In this document: one piece after another, positions 1 through 8,660 of the stretch | Layout of the letters: every line of letters starts with the position of its first letter | Numbering within the stretch: position 1 is the first letter of the stretch | DNA from: Deltaproteobacteria bacterium | GTDB lineage: Bacteria; Myxococcota_A; Polyangia; Polyangiales; Houyiibacteriaceae | Assembly (NCBI GenBank): GCA_027295555.1 | Contig: JAPUKT010000254.1 | Span: 1 to 15,616 of the forward strand | Direction: 5' to 3' | Length of the DNA: 15,616 bases | Made by a program: the position numbers and the translations under genes | The notes under the pieces: generated by a model | Database searches by the model: none | What the model was told of the DNA's origin: nothing | What the model saw: only the letters and a program-made list of their open reading frames with translations

Positions 1-2280
1 GCAGAACACGATCGCAAGGCCCATGAACGCTCGGACGGCGACGTTTCGCCAGGCCTGAAAGGCGGCTGCGGCGGTGAGGAGCGCAGAGGCGATCGCAAAG
101 CCCGTCAGGATGGCCCTGTAATCGAGGTGCTCGGGCCAGAGCCGACCGTAGTTGTAGACGAACAAGTGGATCAGGCGCTCGTTTCCTTGTGGTCGCGCGG
201 TCGTCGCCCAGCTCAAGTCTCGCCCGACGAACGCGACGACGCATGCCCCCATGATCAAGGCCACCCCGACTGCGATGCTCCACCGAGATGAGGGAACACG
301 AGTCTCGGCTTTCGAAAGGTTCCGACGGGCCATCACCCCCATGAGGAGCCCGGCCCCGAGACACGCGTACGCCTTGGCTGGATTGGATTGTTGCAGGATC
401 CAATCGTCGATTCCCATCGCCTCCGCCGGAATGATCCCGCGCGGGTCACCGGTGAGAAACGCGAACCCCGCCACCAAGAGCACGGCAGCGCTCACGGCGA
501 ACACCGTGGCCAAAGGGCGCTTCGGTCCCCACCATTCCGCCATCGCGATGCCGATCAAGATCCCCGCGGGGATGATCGTCGGGAGGATGTAGTGATGGAA
601 CTTGGTCATCATCGCGCTGAACAACACGAACGAGGACAGAAACCAAAGTCCCAAGAAGAGCACCGTGTCGCTTCGCCGGTCGTTCATCGATCGCGCTTGG
701 GTGCGATACCAAAGGAACACCATCAGGGCTGCGGGGATGAGCGCCACCCAAGGGAAGGTCGCGTACCCGATCTGGGTGAGGAAGTACTCGACGGTGCCCT
801 TGTCGCCGTGCACACCGCTCGCGAGCCGATTGATGTGGTCGTGAATCAGGAGGCGGTTCGTGAAGCCTGACCCATGCCGCACGACCATCGCGAGATACCA
901 GGGGAGACTCACCGCAACGACGACGAGGGCGCCGGATGCGATTCGAAGCTCGCCGTCACCGAGCAGCGCCCAGCGGCGGGAGGCGACCAGGTAGAAGAGA
1001 GCGATCAGCCCCGGGATCGCGAGCCCTAAGAGCCCCTTGGTCAGGAAGGCGATCGCGCACGAAAAGTAGAACGCGTACATCAAGAGCGGCCTCTGGCGGC
1101 GCTCTTTGCGAAGGATGAACGCGATGGCGCCAAGGGCGGAGAGCCAAAGAATGCCTTGGACGAACGGCTGTCCTCCGAGGCCTGGCACCCGGGGGAGCTG
1201 ATCTCGGGGATCTGGGTTCCCTGGGACGTCGACGTTGCCGGCGGAGCCGTAGAGAAAGTGATCGGGGTGGGCGACGAGGTGCCAGCCATCGATCCAAGAG
1301 ACATTGCGCGAGATCAGGTAGGCCGCCTGCGGAAGCACGGCTAGCACGACGAAGAACAGAATCACGTGCTGCAGCGACAGCTTGATGGGGCCGACTTGGA
1401 AGACCGTGGCTTCCCGCTCGGGGTCCTCCTGGACGGCCATCAGCAAGCAGCAGGCCGCGATCGTGATCGCCGCGACGAGGGGGAGGTCGGTGATCGCTTG
1501 GCGCGAGATGAAGAAGAACTGCGGCATCGTCGCTGTGACCAGAGCGGCGAGCGCCCCAGCCCGCGAGCCGAACTGGCGCCGTATCGTCTCGTAAACGACT
1601 CCGAGCGCGGCGATCGTCATGACGAACGTCGGCATCCGCATCGCCCACTCCGGGTGCGCCGGATTGGCGTCCGGCATGAAATCGATCCCGGCGACGCCCA
1701 TGCTCCAAGCTTCAGCCCAGAAGAGGAAGACTGGCTTCGACCAAAACCAGTTGTCCTGCGCCCACCACAAGCTGATCCAGTCGTTTCGCGCGAGGATCTC
1801 CCGGGCGACCTCGCCATAGTGTGTCTCCCACGGATCCCACAAGCCGTAGCTCCCGAGCAGTGGAAGGTAGAGCACGGAGACGACCATCAGTACCAGGAGC
1901 CCCGGACGTCGTAGGGCGGGCGGCACCAAGCAGAGAAGCGCGATGCAGATCGTGACCGGCAATGCGTCGTAGCCGCCGACCCAGCCGCCAATCACGAGCA
2001 CCAACGTCGCAAGCACGGCGGACGCCAGCGGCGAGATGAGCTCACCGGGCTGCTTCGCGAGCGTGGTACCTCGCCAGGAAACAGTATCGCCCGGAGGCCC
2101 CGGTACCGACCAGGCGACCCAGGCGACCGATGCGACGAACGCGATCAGTGTTCCCCAAAGCGGGCCGAAGGAGAACGGATCGCGATTGGCCATCCATAGG
2201 ACCATCGCGACGGAAACCAGCACGGCCACGACCAGGGCGGTGACCTTCTTCGACTCTCTGGGACCGTCCGCGCTCTGCAA
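1..2280 (-). CDS. ArnT/PMT-like GT-C glycosyltransferase (GT39 type), 3' end outside window
   Basis: I translated this reading frame by hand on the minus strand. It is open for 760 residues to the window edge, so the C-terminus is missing. It is a multipass membrane protein with at least a dozen hydrophobic segments. A first-loop GT-C motif, WDPWETHYGEVAREI, lies near residues 148-162, with D149 and E152 as candidate catalytic or metal-binding acids. SRQAITDLP (259-267), FLTKGLLGL (412-420) and TKFHHYILP (559-567) match motifs of the ArnT/dolichyl-phosphate-mannose transferase group. Such enzymes move a sugar from a polyprenyl-phosphate donor to lipid A, protein or another envelope acceptor; substrate cannot be read here. 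About 140 residues with several helices precede the DxxE loop, more than in ArnT. The TTG at 2280 is the only plausible start between the in-frame stop near 2355 and the first helix. It has no Shine-Dalgarno, so the start is uncertain. The 125-residue gene lies 64 bp upstream on the same strand. Confidence 0.85.
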   Translation of the reverse strand, partial: MQSADGPRESKKVTALVVAVLVSVAMVLWMANRDPFSFGPLWGTLIAFVASVAWVAWSVPGPPGDTVSWRGTTLAKQPGELISPLASAVLATLVLVIGGWVGGYDALPVTICIALLCLVPPALRRPGLLVLMVVSVLYLPLLGSYGLWDPWETHYGEVAREILARNDWISLWWAQDNWFWSKPVFLFWAEAWSMGVAGIDFMPDANPAHPEWAMRMPTFVMTIAALGVVYETIRRQFGSRAGALAALVTATMPQFFFISRQAITDLPLVAAITIAACCLLMAVQEDPEREATVFQVGPIKLSLQHVILFFVVLAVLPQAAYLISRNVSWIDGWHLVAHPDHFLYGSAGNVDVPGNPDPRDQLPRVPGLGGQPFVQGILWLSALGAIAFILRKERRQRPLLMYAFYFSCAIAFLTKGLLGLAIPGLIALFYLVASRRWALLGDGELRIASGALVVVAVSLPWYLAMVVRHGSGFTNRLLIHDHINRLASGVHGDKGTVEYFLTQIGYATFPWVALIPAALMVFLWYRTQARSMNDRRSDTVLFLGLWFLSSFVLFSAMMTKFHHYILPTIIPAGILIGIAMAEWWGPKRPLATVFAVSAAVLLVAGFAFLTGDPRGIIPAEAMGIDDWILQQSNPAKAYACLGAGLLMGVMARRNLSKAETRVPSSRWSIAVGVALIMGACVVAFVGRDLSWATTARPQGNERLIHLFVYNYGRLWPEHLDYRAILTGFAIASALLTAAAAFQAWRNVAVRAFMGLAIVFC

Positions 2281-2289
2281 CGCGGCCCG

Positions 2290-2295
2290 AGCATA
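2290..2295 (-). promoter_or_regulatory. -10-like hexamer TATGCT before the glycosyltransferase
   Basis: On the minus strand, TGCTATGCT sits so that TATGCT ends 9 nt before the proposed TTG start. No convincing -35 or Shine-Dalgarno is visible. It resembles the elements before several other genes in the window. It may be a promoter for a leaderless transcript, or a chance match. Confidence 0.25.
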
Positions 2296-2344
2296 GCAGG
2301 CCTGTCCAACGATGAGCCCGAGGATCCTTCGGTCGCCCGCTGGC

Positions 2345-2722
2345 TTACTCCCTCAGGTCGAATCGAGTCACTCCGTCGGCCGGGACGATCAGCGGTCGGC
2401 TGTGCTCAATCCCCCGACCGTCAGGCCCATAGACCGTGATGTGGGTCCGATACTCACCCGGTTGAAGGCTCACGGTGTGGAAAAAGGCGCTCGCGTCGCC
2501 GGCCGCGCGGTTGAAACGGGCGCTCACGACTGCCTCACCGTCCCGGACGATGTAAACATCCATTCGGCGGACTTGGGGATCGGCCTGATAGGCCACTTCC
2601 ACATCGCGGGGCCAGGCCCGGGCGAGCTGACCACCGACCAGCGCCATTCCGACTACCGCGATAACGGTCGCGAGACGTTTTCTCGCCGGGGAGGGCCCCG
2701 AGGTCGGATGGGCGCGCGTCAT
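2345..2722 (-). CDS. Small membrane-anchored protein with beta-rich C-terminal domain, function unknown
   Basis: This 125-residue protein has a basic N-terminus (to about residue 16) and one hydrophobic segment, ATVIAVVGMALVGGQLA (about 18-34), which is either an anchor or an uncleaved signal. The remaining ~90 residues read as alternating strands with an aromatic/proline pattern (SLQPGEYRTHITVYGPDGRG), like an Ig-like or PEGA-like extracytoplasmic domain. There is no lipobox cysteine. It probably faces the periplasm. It is divergent from rsh (97-bp gap) and lies just upstream of the glycosyltransferase on the same strand, so co-transcription is possible. I do not recognise the family and propose no function. 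The ATG at 2722 is the natural start: it leaves a basic N-terminus before the helix and lies 10 nt after a -10-like CATAAC. Confidence 0.75.
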   Translation of the reverse strand: MTRAHPTSGPSPARKRLATVIAVVGMALVGGQLARAWPRDVEVAYQADPQVRRMDVYIVRDGEAVVSARFNRAAGDASAFFHTVSLQPGEYRTHITVYGPDGRGIEHSRPLIVPADGVTRFDLRE

Positions 2723-2732
2723 CTAAATCGTG

Positions 2733-2761
2733 GTTATGGTGGCCAGATGACTAAACGTCAC
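2733..2761 (-). promoter_or_regulatory. Candidate promoter of the 125-residue gene (GTGACG, 17 nt, CATAAC)
   Basis: Reading the minus strand, GTGACG (2761-2756) and CATAAC (2738-2733) are 17 nt apart, each matching 4 of 6 sigma-70 consensus positions. The ATG follows the -10 by only 10 nt, and no Shine-Dalgarno fits in between. It lies back to back with the rsh promoter. Confidence 0.4.
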
Positions 2762-2765
2762 TACC

Positions 2766-2794
2766 TTGGCACCAATTGGAGTCGGTGTTAAATT
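2766..2794 (+). promoter_or_regulatory. Candidate sigma-70 promoter of rsh (TTGGCA, 17 nt, TAAATT)
   Basis: TTGGCA (2766-2771, 5 of 6 consensus) is 17 nt from TAAATT (2789-2794, 4 of 6), in the most AT-rich stretch of the neighbourhood. The 8-bp palindrome CCAATTGG (2772-2779) sits in the spacer and could be a protein-binding site. A start a few bases downstream would give a leader of about 18-20 nt before the ATG at 2820. Confidence 0.5.
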
Positions 2795-2819
2795 GAGGTT
2801 GCCTGATTAGTGGCCCGTC

Positions 2820-4964
<2,145 letters not shown>

Positions 4965-4992
4965 CTAGCTGGGGGCTGTCCCCTAGGCTTTT
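4965..4992 (+). terminator. Intrinsic terminator after rsh
   Basis: Immediately after the rsh stop, GGGG (4971-4974) and CCCC (4980-4983) enclose a five-base loop. Outer bases AGC/TAG and GGCT extend the stem with a small bulge, and TTTT follows (4989-4992). This is a compact rho-independent terminator in the 43-bp gap between convergent genes. Confidence 0.6.
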
Positions 4993-5001
4993 CGTCTACG
5001 T

Positions 5002-5015
5002 CCTCGTCTACGAGG
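5002..5015. repeat. Short inverted repeat over the CPBP protease stop codon
   Basis: CCTCGT (5002-5007) and ACGAGG (5010-5015) are perfect complements around two bases, so a folded stem would lose the inner pair. It covers the stop codon of the minus-strand protease gene. No T-run follows on the minus strand. It could contribute to transcript ends but is short enough to be chance. Confidence 0.25.
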
Positions 5016-5841
5016 GGCCGTCGTCTTCGGTGGAGCGCCAAAGCACGGTAAGCAACCCCGCTGTGACCAGGATGGAGAGGAGGATCAGCCATAGGCTGAT
5101 GTGCTCAACCTGACCGGGGAGGGTGTTGAAGCCTTCGATTCGAACCACTGCCACGGGCAGCAGCAAGGGCGCGGCGTTGATGCCGGCGTGCAGCGCGATG
5201 CTCGCCAGGGTGGATTTCGTTCGGAGCGCGACCGCGCCGAGGACGAGCCCACCGAGGGTCGCGTAGAGGATTGCACCGGGCTCTCCGTGGACGATCCCGA
5301 AGAGGACCGAGCTCCATACCAGCGCGGCGGGCGTCCCATACCGACCCTGGAGCATGGGGAGGAGCCAGCCCCGAAAAACGAGCTCCTCGGTGACCGGGGG
5401 AACCAAGACGAAGGCGACCAGGGCCGACATGCCACCCCACCAAGTGGTCGGAGTCAGCAGCTCGTACCGTCGGGCCAACTCGTCGAAGCTCAACGGCCAG
5501 ATCTCTTGGGCGAGATTTCCGACCTCGGCCAACGTGAACTGAAGCGATAGCCCGGCCGCGAAGCACAAGGCCACGATGCTGCCCACGAGGGGCCGCACGT
5601 GAACTGCTTCGAGGAGTCCGCCCTCCCGGGACTTGTGAGGAAATGCCACGATGAAGAGCACGCCCACACTGGCCGCTTGCACCAAAGCAAGGTTCAAGGG
5701 CGCTTCGGCGCCGGCACGAATTGCCTCAGCCCAGCTCACGGACACGCTCTTCAACTGAAGAAAGCCAGCCAACGCGAGGAAGATTCGGTTGAGCAAAGGG
5801 ATCGCCAGCGCGATCAGCGCAGCTCGGAGGTATCCACCCAC
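5008..5841 (-). CDS. CPBP (Abi/CAAX-type) family intramembrane metalloprotease
   Basis: This 277-residue multipass protein carries the CPBP glutamic-protease signature. EE at 152-153 with R157 (TEELVFRG), then H185 (FGIVH) and H218 in HAGIN (218-222), form motifs 1 to 3. Around seven to eight hydrophobic segments are visible. CPBP proteins include eukaryotic CAAX endoproteases and bacterial membrane proteases or scaffolds tied to envelope regulation or bacteriocin immunity; which role applies here is unknown. All expected catalytic positions are present, so it is probably active. The start is a GTG at 5841: the frame has an in-frame stop upstream and no other start codon, and a -10-like TATGCG ends 5 nt before it. 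It is convergent with rsh and divergent (90 bp) from the TPR lipoprotein. No peptidase substrate candidate is obvious nearby. Confidence 0.9.
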   Translation of the reverse strand: MGGYLRAALIALAIPLLNRIFLALAGFLQLKSVSVSWAEAIRAGAEAPLNLALVQAASVGVLFIVAFPHKSREGGLLEAVHVRPLVGSIVALCFAAGLSLQFTLAEVGNLAQEIWPLSFDELARRYELLTPTTWWGGMSALVAFVLVPPVTEELVFRGWLLPMLQGRYGTPAALVWSSVLFGIVHGEPGAILYATLGGLVLGAVALRTKSTLASIALHAGINAAPLLLPVAVVRIEGFNTLPGQVEHISLWLILLSILVTAGLLTVLWRSTEDDGPS

Positions 5842-5846
5842 GACGC

Positions 5847-5852
5847 CGCATA
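5847..5852 (-). promoter_or_regulatory. -10-like hexamer TATGCG before the CPBP protease
   Basis: On the minus strand GGCTATGCG places the hexamer 5 nt before the only possible start, GTG 5841. A start site about 7 nt downstream would coincide with the start codon. There is no -35 match or Shine-Dalgarno, so support is weak and comes mainly from similarity to other gene starts in the window. Confidence 0.25.
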
Positions 5853-5873
5853 GCCTGACACGGACCGAGGGGC

Positions 5874-5901
5874 ATCAGGCAAGATATGCGCCTGCCCTGA
5901 T
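5874..5901. promoter_or_regulatory. Operator-like inverted repeat between divergent protease and TPR genes
   Basis: CAGGC (5876-5880) and GCCTG (5890-5894) are complementary across 9 bases. ATCAGG (5874-5879) also pairs with CCTGAT (5896-5901), giving nested alternatives. The element lies in the middle of the 90-bp divergent gap, about where the -35 regions of both genes would be. It may bind a regulator of both genes; no family is assigned. Confidence 0.3.
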
Positions 5902-5914
5902 CTGCCGACCCTGC

Positions 5915-5920
5915 TATAGC
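5915..5920 (+). promoter_or_regulatory. -10-like hexamer TATAGC before the TPR lipoprotein
   Basis: TGCTATAGC includes an extended -10 style TGC before TATAGC. The hexamer ends 11 nt before ATG 5932. The intervening bases are GC-rich with at best a weak GGCGG upstream of the ATG. No good -35 is visible. Confidence 0.35.
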
Positions 5921-5931
5921 GGCTGGGCGGT

Positions 5932-8055
5932 ATGAGATTTCAGTCCCTGGTCATCCTCGGCTTGCTGACGCTCATGGCGGCTTGCGCGCACTCGCGATCG
6001 GTGACGAAGGGGCCGTCCCCCGTCCGAAGCGCCGAGCCGATCCCCCGAGCCGAATATCCTGCCGAGTCGCGCCGGTACATGCGGATGACGAGCTCAGACC
6101 CCGAGCGCCTCGCGCTTCGCGATCGACTGATCGCTACGATCCTCGTCGAGGCCCAAAGCCTTGCCGACATCGTGGACTACGAGGGTGTCGTCGCCCGAGT
6201 CGAGCGACTGACCGATGTGCTCACGCCGTCCGATTTCGCAACGGGGGTACTTCCCCAGGGTCTCGAGCCGATCGCATCGTTCATTGCGGATCGCGGCGGG
6301 CGTCTCGGAGACGAGGGACGTGTTCTCGCGGCGTACTTCCTCCTCGCGCGCCTTACCGAGAAGGAGAGGTACCAGCAGAGCTACGACGAAGTCGCCGCTT
6401 GGGGCCGCGACGCGCGCAGCCAAGTCAACGATGCCCTTCCGCGCTACGGCCAGCTTCTCGAGGTCTGGACCGAGCACGCCGATCTGACACCGGCTCCTGA
6501 AGTCCTAGACACGCTCGCTGCGGTATACATCGCGCGCCGCGACGCGGTCTCCGCAGAGTCATCGGAGGCCCGCGGCCAGTCCGGTTCCTTCACCAATCGA
6601 ATCTGGCGGATCGCACCGCTCGATGTCGCTGCCGTGTACCTGACCTACGGCGACGTCGAGTCGGCCATCACACACGTCGAGACCATGGGCCCCGGTGGCG
6701 AGCTTCAGATTCGACTGCTCGATCTCCTGCGGTTCGCCAAGAGCCCCACGGAGGACGGCGCCAATGCCACCTATGAGCTCGTCGAGGGCTTCTCGGTTGC
6801 CCGACCCGACGTCGCTTCTGGCCTTTGTCGTGCGTCGCTCGGCCGATATCCCAAAGACTTTCGATTTCGTCGTTGCATGGCGCGCGTCGCGGCCGAGGAG
6901 GCCCGATTTGCCGACGCGACCGCCTGGTACGTAAGCGCGATCGAGCTCGCTCCGGAGATGGTCGAGCTCTACGACGAAGCGCTCGATCAGCTGGACGAGT
7001 TCATCGAAAGTCGTCTGATGGACCCCCACCCCGAACGGTCGAACGCATTGGCCCGCAGCGCCGAGCAGATCCTCGCGGCGCGGCTCGAACGTTGGCCCGA
7101 TTCGGCGCCTCCAATCGCGCCGGACCAACTCGAGTTTTTGATCGGCATGCTGGCGATGAACGCCGGCCATGTCGACGAGGCCGAGCGACGGTTCCAAGCA
7201 AGCATCGCGCGCGATGAGAATGCCAATGCGCTACTTCAATTGGGCCTTTTGCTCGAGCGCACCGGGCGCCCCAAGGAAGCGAGGCCCTACTATCGGCGCG
7301 CCCTGGAGCTAACCCCCTCGCATACGCTCAGCGATTCCCTGCATCGCGCGGAGATCCTCGAGCACATCGGCAGCGTGGCGGGCGCTCAAGGCCGCATCCG
7401 CGAGATGAAGACGAACTATGAGACTGCACTCGACGCATGGAGCGAGGCGATCGGCCTCGTCGAAGGGTCAACCGCCGCGCTGGCGGAGATTCGCCGCGGG
7501 GTCCTCTTGGATCATCTCGGTCGGCACGACGAGGCACTCGATGCGTTCCACAGCGCGATGGCTCTCGCCCCCCAATGGCGTGAGGTGTATGCCACCATCC
7601 TTTCGCATCTCGTCGTTGCCGAGCAGCACGACTTCGAATTCGCATCGACGGTCTGGCGTCGCGCGCAGCTTCAGCTCAACCTGCCCCCCGAGTGGAAGGT
7701 GTATTTCACCTTGTGGCTCCAGTTTATCGCAGCGCGGGCCGATCAGTCCCCGAGCCCTGAGCATATCGAGCTGCTTCGCCGGCTCGGCAAGCCAGCAAAC
7801 TGGTGGGGCAAGCTCGCGCGCTTCGGCGCTCACGACATCAGCTACGACGACCTTCTGACCGTGGCCTCGAGCCTCGGTGAGGAGACTGAGGCCTTGTTCT
7901 ACGAGGGCACTCGGCTCTTCGTCGCGGGCGACCGCGATCGGGCGAACGCCCAGTTCCAGCGCGTTCTCGATACCAAAATGGTCAGCTTCTACGAGTACGA
8001 GATGGCCCGTAAGCTCCTGCTTTCACAATCGAAGGCCACAGCGGTCACTCCGTGA
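5932..8055 (+). CDS. Large TPR-repeat lipoprotein, function unknown
   Basis: This 707-residue protein begins with a lipoprotein signal: a hydrophobic core LVILGLLTLM and a lipobox ending at C18 (LMAAC, with M rather than L at -3). Residue 19 is Ala, not Asp, which fits outer-membrane sorting in systems that follow the E. coli +2 rule. The rest is almost entirely helical. Recognisable TPR-like units lie near 307-341, 399-430, 432-465 and 516-548, plus a C-terminal unit near 652-680 resembling NlpI-type ends. The middle third is less regular and probably consists of degenerate repeats. TPR lipoproteins usually scaffold envelope complexes such as outer-membrane assembly, peptidoglycan enzymes or motility machinery; none is specified here. 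It is divergent from the CPBP protease and seems to be transcribed alone, ending in a strong hairpin. ATG 5932 gives an ideal signal peptide. Confidence 0.85.
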   Translation: MRFQSLVILGLLTLMAACAHSRSVTKGPSPVRSAEPIPRAEYPAESRRYMRMTSSDPERLALRDRLIATILVEAQSLADIVDYEGVVARVERLTDVLTPSDFATGVLPQGLEPIASFIADRGGRLGDEGRVLAAYFLLARLTEKERYQQSYDEVAAWGRDARSQVNDALPRYGQLLEVWTEHADLTPAPEVLDTLAAVYIARRDAVSAESSEARGQSGSFTNRIWRIAPLDVAAVYLTYGDVESAITHVETMGPGGELQIRLLDLLRFAKSPTEDGANATYELVEGFSVARPDVASGLCRASLGRYPKDFRFRRCMARVAAEEARFADATAWYVSAIELAPEMVELYDEALDQLDEFIESRLMDPHPERSNALARSAEQILAARLERWPDSAPPIAPDQLEFLIGMLAMNAGHVDEAERRFQASIARDENANALLQLGLLLERTGRPKEARPYYRRALELTPSHTLSDSLHRAEILEHIGSVAGAQGRIREMKTNYETALDAWSEAIGLVEGSTAALAEIRRGVLLDHLGRHDEALDAFHSAMALAPQWREVYATILSHLVVAEQHDFEFASTVWRRAQLQLNLPPEWKVYFTLWLQFIAARADQSPSPEHIELLRRLGKPANWWGKLARFGAHDISYDDLLTVASSLGEETEALFYEGTRLFVAGDRDRANAQFQRVLDTKMVSFYEYEMARKLLLSQSKATAVTP

Positions 8056-8063
8056 GTGACCGC
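8041..8063. terminator. Perfect 10-bp hairpin across the TPR gene stop codon
   Basis: GCGGTCACTC (8041-8050) and GAGTGACCGC (8054-8063) are exact reverse complements around a 3-base loop. The TGA stop (8053-8055) lies in the loop and second arm. No T-tract follows on either strand, so it may be a terminator lacking a U-run or an mRNA 3'-end stabilising stem. It lies 70 bp beyond the end of the convergent VOC gene. Confidence 0.5.
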
Positions 8064-8132
8064 ACAGGACGGGTACGGCTACGAGTACGAGCTACCAGGA
8101 GTTAGAGAATAGAAAGCAGGACACGCGCGAGC

Positions 8133-8603
8133 TCAAAGCGCCTCGAACGCCTCTCGAACTTCTGCAGGAGCCTCCACGAGCTCGATCAGGACGCCTTCGC
8201 CACCGATCGGCGCTTCCTCGTTGCCCTTCGGATGAATGAAGCACACGCGATGGCCGGAGGCTCCCGGGCGGATTCCACCGGGGGTGAATCGGACACCCTG
8301 GGCTGCCAGCCACTTCACGGCCGCGTCGATGTCGTCGACCCATAGCCCGATGTGATTGAGGGGCGGGGTGTCGACCCTGGGCTTCTTTTCCGGATCGATC
8401 GGTTGCATGAGGTCCACTTCGACCGTGAAAGCGCCCGCGCCCATCGTCACGATGTCCTCGTCGACGTTTTCTTCTTCGCTTCGGAAATTTCCTGTGGGTG
8501 TCAGCCCGAGTGTGTCGACCCAAAGTCGACGAAGGGCGACTTTGTCGGACGCGCCGACCGCGATTTGCTGGATGCCAAGGACCTTGAACGCGCGATCGGC
8601 CAC
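8133..8603 (-). CDS. VOC-superfamily protein, methylmalonyl-CoA epimerase-like
   Basis: The 156-residue product has two beta-alpha-beta-beta-beta units of the vicinal oxygen chelate fold: residues 8-70 and 80-146. The second half, with LNHIGLWVDDIDAAVKWLA, the RPGASGHRVCFIHP stretch (112-125) and GVLIELVEAP, closely matches methylmalonyl-CoA epimerases, which interconvert (R)- and (S)-methylmalonyl-CoA. Metal ligands H84 and E141 are present. The first ligand, normally His in a DHIGIAV-type strand, is Gln here (GIQQIAV, residues 11-17), so the assignment is to the superfamily rather than a firm epimerase. I chose GTG 8603, not the ATG at 8705: the extra 34 residues are low-complexity Arg-rich, overlap the divergent trpS start and are absent from the fold. 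A -10-like TATGAA ends 9 nt before this GTG. No mutase or carboxylase gene is nearby. Confidence 0.8.
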   Translation of the reverse strand: MADRAFKVLGIQQIAVGASDKVALRRLWVDTLGLTPTGNFRSEEENVDEDIVTMGAGAFTVEVDLMQPIDPEKKPRVDTPPLNHIGLWVDDIDAAVKWLAAQGVRFTPGGIRPGASGHRVCFIHPKGNEEAPIGGEGVLIELVEAPAEVREAFEAL

Positions 8604-8612
8604 GGTTCGGCG

Positions 8613-8618
8613 TTCATA
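8613..8618 (-). promoter_or_regulatory. -10-like hexamer TATGAA before the VOC gene
   Basis: On the minus strand TATGAA ends 9 nt before GTG 8603. A weak GTGGAC lies 17 nt upstream as a possible -35. No Shine-Dalgarno is present. The position supports the internal GTG start over the ATG at 8705. Confidence 0.3.
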
Positions 8619-8660
8619 CCCCGGTTGCCGCGCATGTCCACATGGGACACTCTCGGGGCG

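Noticed and set aside
251..870. Plus-strand frames at the left edge
   Set aside because: Antisense to the glycosyltransferase, whose membrane helices and motifs run through the region without interruption.
956..1708. 250-residue minus-strand frame inside the glycosyltransferase
   Set aside because: Out of frame with the motif-bearing frame, extremely Arg/Pro/Ser-rich, a typical GC-rich shadow.
2281..2294. ATG at 2294 on the minus strand as the glycosyltransferase start
   Set aside because: It is in a different frame that stops after about 41 codons, so using it would need a frameshift for which I see no evidence.
8352..8660. N-terminal extension of trpS back to 8352
   Set aside because: The extra residues are antisense to the VOC gene and precede the normal TrpRS start; no TrpRS has such a domain in that form.
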